This document shows positions 6,063 through 8,599 of a DNA stretch of 8,599 nucleotides, one piece after another. Source of the DNA: Nitrospirota bacterium (lineage in GTDB: Bacteria; Nitrospirota; Thermodesulfovibrionia; Thermodesulfovibrionales; JdFR-88). How positions within the stretch are numbered: the first letter of the stretch is position 1; every line of letters starts with the position of its first letter. The DNA is taken from NCBI GenBank assembly GCA_021812785.1, contig JAKAMR010000094.1, positions 1-8,599 of the forward strand, read 5' to 3'. The notes under the pieces were generated by a model, which saw nothing but the letters and a program-made list of their open reading frames with translations, made no database searches and was not told where the DNA came from. Position numbers and translations under genes: made by a program.

Positions 6063-7207
6063 GGGTCCTGGTCCTGGGGGCGGACGGCTATCTCGGGTGG
6101 GCCACGTGCATGCATTTTTCCGCCAGGGGGCACGAGGTCACCGCTGTGGACAACTATTTCAGGCGCAACGCGTCAAAAAAACTGGGCTGTCCGCCGCTCA
6201 TCCCGACCCCTGGGCTCCTCCGGAGGGCAAAAATATGGAAGGAAACGGGCGGCAATGCCATACGGGTGCTCACCGGAGACATTACAGATTATGAATTTCT
6301 CCTTTCGGTGTTCGGCAGATGCCGCCCGGAGGTGGTGATACATTATGCGGAGCAGCCTTCCGCCGCCTATTCCATGATGCACAGGAACGCCGCGGCCTTC
6401 ACCTTGCAGAACAATCTTGTGGGCACGCTTAACCTGGCCTATGCGGTCAAGGAGACGGGCGCGGCCTGCCATATTGTAAAGCTGGGGACTATGGGCGAGT
6501 ACGGGACGCCCGGCATAGACATAGAAGAGGGGTGGCTTGAGATAGAGCACAAGGGGAGAAAGGACAAGTTCCTTTTCCCCAGGCAGGCCGGCTCCATCTA
6601 TCACACCTCGAAGATACAGGACACCGACCTTCTATGGTTTTTTGCCAGGACCTGGGGGCTGTCCGTTACAGACCTGATGCAGGGCCCGGTTTACGGCATA
6701 TCTACGGAAGAGGACGGCATGTTCCCTGATCTCATGCCCAATTTCAACTACGATGAGGTCTTTGGCACGGTTTTGAACCGGTTTGTCGTCCAGGCCGTAG
6801 CCGGGCACCCTCTGACGGTTTATGGGAAAGGCGGGCAGGTAAGGGGGTACATCAATATCAAAGACACCTTGCAGTGTGTATATCTTTCTTCCATGTGCCC
6901 GCCTGGCCCCGGGGAGCTAAGGATATTCAACCAGATGACCGAGACCTTTTCGGTAAACGAGCTGGCCCTTATGGTGGAAGAAACGGGGAACAAGCTTGGG
7001 TACGGGGTCAAAACAGAGCATGTGGAAAACCCGCGTGTGGAGCAGGAGGAGCATTATTATAACCCCAAGTTTACCGGGTTAACGGATCTGGGCCTGAAAC
7101 CCCATTATCTGACCGGGGAGGTCCTCGATGATATGTTCCGCCTGGTTGCGAACTACAAGGAAAGGATAAACAGAAACACGATCTTCAGGGGGATCAGATG
7201 GAGATAA
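6059..7207 (+). CDS. sqdB: UDP-sulfoquinovose synthase homologue (SqdB/SQD1 family)
   Basis: SQD1/SqdB enzymes join UDP-glucose and sulfite, using bound NAD, to make UDP-sulfoquinovose. This 382-residue protein carries the specific family motifs along its length, not just general SDR ones: GADGYLGWAT (7-16), GDITDYEF (73-80), AEQPSAAYSM (97-106), LGTMGEYGTP (142-151), YHTSK (181-185), VFGTVLNRF (234-242), HPLTVYGKGGQVRG (250-263) and FNQMTETFSV (290-299). The expected catalytic residues Thr144, Tyr181 and Lys185 are present, as are Glu147 and His182, which sit at positions conserved in plant SQD1. The ATG overlaps the previous stop (ATGA, 6059-6062), and GGAGGG lies just upstream. Known: the product feeds sulfolipid SQDG in phototrophs, and the archaeal homologue Agl3 feeds an N-glycan. 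Inferred: here, between sugar-nucleotide genes and a flippase, it more likely supplies a sulfonated sugar for an exported glycan. The gene symbol names the family; the reaction on this exact substrate is untested. Confidence 0.87.
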   Translation: MRVLVLGADGYLGWATCMHFSARGHEVTAVDNYFRRNASKKLGCPPLIPTPGLLRRAKIWKETGGNAIRVLTGDITDYEFLLSVFGRCRPEVVIHYAEQPSAAYSMMHRNAAAFTLQNNLVGTLNLAYAVKETGAACHIVKLGTMGEYGTPGIDIEEGWLEIEHKGRKDKFLFPRQAGSIYHTSKIQDTDLLWFFARTWGLSVTDLMQGPVYGISTEEDGMFPDLMPNFNYDEVFGTVLNRFVVQAVAGHPLTVYGKGGQVRGYINIKDTLQCVYLSSMCPPGPGELRIFNQMTETFSVNELALMVEETGNKLGYGVKTEHVENPRVEQEEHYYNPKFTGLTDLGLKPHYLTGEVLDDMFRLVANYKERINRNTIFRGIRWR

Positions 7208-7214
7208 AAAATAA

Positions 7215-8276
7215 ATGAAATTATTTTCCCACCTGCTTCCCTATCTGCTTCTGGTCAGTTTCTCGGCAGGACCGATGAACGGTTTTGGCCTCTCCAAATT
7301 GGAGGCCGTAAACAGGACCCCATATGACGGGGTGGCGATCCGGCTGACAGGCCAGTACGACACTGCGCGGCACAGCATGGAGGACTTTGACGGCCCGGTA
7401 AAGCTTTTCAGGCGGAGGTCGCGCAAACAGGTATGGCCGTGGCTTTTTTTTAACAGGTTTCTTGGAAGCAGGGCGGGCGACAAAAACCATTCGCCACTTT
7501 CAGGCGCGCCCGCTTTCAGACGGATAAAAGGCATGGACATATACAATGAAGACGGTGCGCTAGGTGACTTTTTTGAAAGGATGGGAATGGCCCTGTCCAT
7601 AGCAAGATCGCTTGGGTCTCCGGGCATCGTAATTGATCCAGAGTTTTACAATGATTACGAATTTGAGGATATCCGTGTGCTTGCCGGGCGTATTGGCAGA
7701 CCCGAAGCGGAAGTGGAGCGGGGGCTTGAGGCCATCGGGGCACGGATGTGCGATATCGCAAATCAGAAATACCCGGGGTGCACGATATGGTTTCTTGCGA
7801 CCGGGCTCACAAGGACAAGGCGCGTCCCCACGGGCGGCAGGCAGTACATGAGGTCTTTCACCTACATAGTGCAAGGCCTTCTTGAGCGCGCAAAAAGCAC
7901 CCGCTCCGGGATAATTTTGGTAAGCGGCGGGGAGATAACGGTTGGCTACTGCCCGCAAAACATTCAGGACCTGCGGGAGCACATAAGGCGCAGGCAAATG
8001 GATTATGCCCCCCTGCTAAAGGCATACCCCAACCTGCGGCTTGGGGGGACGGCCGCTCCATGGATGAGCAGGCGGGAGAAGACCGGCTGGATGAGGCTGC
8101 GCAAGTGCGGGACTTCGAAGATAGCAGGCATCGAGGATTTTGAACCGCTGGTAAAGGAACTGATGGCTTCCTACCGGTATGTATGGGTCTACAGCGCCTG
8201 GGCGGGAGGCTACGACCCTTTCGAGGATGTGGCCAGCGCGTTTCCTGCGGGAGCAAGAGGGCGGATTGGAAATTAA
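7215..8276 (+). CDS. Secreted protein of unknown family, TIM-barrel glycosidase-like
   Basis: I do not recognise this 353-residue protein. Residues 1-18 (MKLFSHLLPYLLLVSFSA) look like a signal peptide, so it probably acts in the periplasm or outside. The body alternates predicted strands and helices in a way that suggests an (alpha/beta)8 barrel: PYDGVAIRL (36-44) as a first strand, VWPWLFFNRF (73-82), GIVIDPEFYN (137-146), CTIWFLATG (189-197), GIILVSGGEI (232-241), LRLGGTAAPW (274-283) and YVWVYSAWAGGYDPF (322-336). Glu143 and Glu240, both at the ends of predicted strands, are candidate catalytic acids. This matches retaining glycosidases in style only; I could not place it in a GH family. 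GGAGAT at 7199-7204 serves as ribosome-binding site, and the gene starts 7 bp after the SqdB homologue. Lying between a sulfosugar gene and a flippase, it may trim or modify the glycan. Other polysaccharide-active or purely structural roles are possible. Confidence 0.72.
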   Translation: MKLFSHLLPYLLLVSFSAGPMNGFGLSKLEAVNRTPYDGVAIRLTGQYDTARHSMEDFDGPVKLFRRRSRKQVWPWLFFNRFLGSRAGDKNHSPLSGAPAFRRIKGMDIYNEDGALGDFFERMGMALSIARSLGSPGIVIDPEFYNDYEFEDIRVLAGRIGRPEAEVERGLEAIGARMCDIANQKYPGCTIWFLATGLTRTRRVPTGGRQYMRSFTYIVQGLLERAKSTRSGIILVSGGEITVGYCPQNIQDLREHIRRRQMDYAPLLKAYPNLRLGGTAAPWMSRREKTGWMRLRKCGTSKIAGIEDFEPLVKELMASYRYVWVYSAWAGGYDPFEDVASAFPAGARGRIGN

Positions 8277-8307
8277 AGGGCGGGAAGCTGCGCCTCGGGA
8301 AACGCGG

Positions 8308-8599
8308 ATGGCCGGGGACCGGGCCATACGCGGGCGCCTGCTTGCAAAAAATACCATCTACAACCTGCTGGGCCAGGTCATTCCCATGATTGCGGCCTTT
8401 CTGGCCATCCCCGTGATTATAAGGGCGCTTGGCGCGCCCCGCTTCGGTGTCCTCTCCCTGGCCTGGATGGTGGTCGGGTACTTCGGTCTTTTCGATATGG
8501 GGGTGGGGCGGGCAACGACCAAGTTTGTTGCTGAAAACCTTGCCGCAGGACAAACCGCAACGGTTTCAAAACTGATCTGGACCTCAATGGGCATGCTTG
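8308..8599 (+). CDS. Wzx-type oligosaccharide flippase, N-terminal fragment
   Basis: This gene runs off the right edge; 97 codons are visible. The product begins MAGDRAIRGRLLAKNTIYN and continues with LLGQVIPMIAAFLAIPVIIR, then ALGAPRFGVLSLAWMVVGYF and LFDMGVGRATTKFVAE. These are the standard first segments of the MATE/MOP polysaccharide transporter family (RfbX/Wzx): a first membrane helix ending in a G-x-x-x-FG-type loop, and the GLFDMGVGRA second-helix region. Known role: it flips the undecaprenyl-diphosphate-linked repeat unit to the periplasm for polymerisation by Wzy. Start choice: ATG 8308 has GGGA seven bases upstream. An in-frame TTG at 8266, preceded by AGAGGGCGGA, would add 14 residues and overlap the previous gene by 11 bp; it cannot be ruled out. 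No stop is seen in the frame. Confidence 0.87.
   Translation, partial: MAGDRAIRGRLLAKNTIYNLLGQVIPMIAAFLAIPVIIRALGAPRFGVLSLAWMVVGYFGLFDMGVGRATTKFVAENLAAGQTATVSKLIWTSMGML

Noticed and set aside
1..8599. CRISPR array, tRNA, rRNA, insertion sequence or phage integration site
   Set aside because: No regularly spaced repeats, no transposase-like protein, no terminal inverted repeats and no RNA gene signature were seen. Coding genes fill nearly the whole window.

Overview
The window is a continuous, all-plus-strand piece of a cell-surface polysaccharide (capsule, exopolysaccharide or O-antigen type) biosynthesis locus. The DNA is GC-rich by eye and uses many AGG (Arg) and ATA (Ile) codons. Together with a Gram-negative style Wzx/Wzy gene set, this fits an environmental deltaproteobacterium-like or Nitrospirota-like organism. 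That placement is only an inference; no taxonomic marker gene is present.

Positions 1-3697 form the first block. It begins with the C-terminal end of a Wzc/CpsD-type bacterial tyrosine kinase. This is followed, with start/stop overlaps, by a membrane-anchored TPR protein with a C-terminal carbohydrate-binding-like domain, and then by a Wzy/WaaL-family polymerase or ligase. A CpsB/YwqE-type PHP tyrosine phosphatase comes next and is the likely partner that resets the kinase. The block ends in a GC-rich hairpin and a T-run at about 3687-3717.

Positions 3698-3936 (239 bp) are the only real intergenic region. It is AT-rich compared with its surroundings and carries a near-perfect sigma70 promoter (TTGACA, 17 bp, TATACT). 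Three CTGRAAT boxes lie over or just upstream of the promoter, the first inside a perfect 10-bp palindrome. A leader of about 130 nt with possible secondary structure and a strong AGGAGG ribosome-binding site follows.

Positions 3937-8599 form the second block, probably one operon. Three consecutive extended-SDR nucleotide-sugar enzymes come first, coupled by 4-bp overlaps: a GalE/WbpP-like 4-epimerase, a CapE/FlaA1-like UDP-HexNAc 4,6-dehydratase, and a clear SqdB/SQD1-type UDP-sulfoquinovose synthase homologue. A secreted protein of unknown family with TIM-barrel glycosidase-like features follows, and then the N-terminus of a Wzx-type flippase cut by the window edge.

Read together, the second block appears to make unusual activated sugars, including possibly a sulfonated one, and flip the lipid-linked unit. 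The first block polymerises the product and controls chain export by tyrosine phosphorylation. The two most notable points are the sulfosugar gene inside a glycan export locus and the unrecognised secreted protein right after it.
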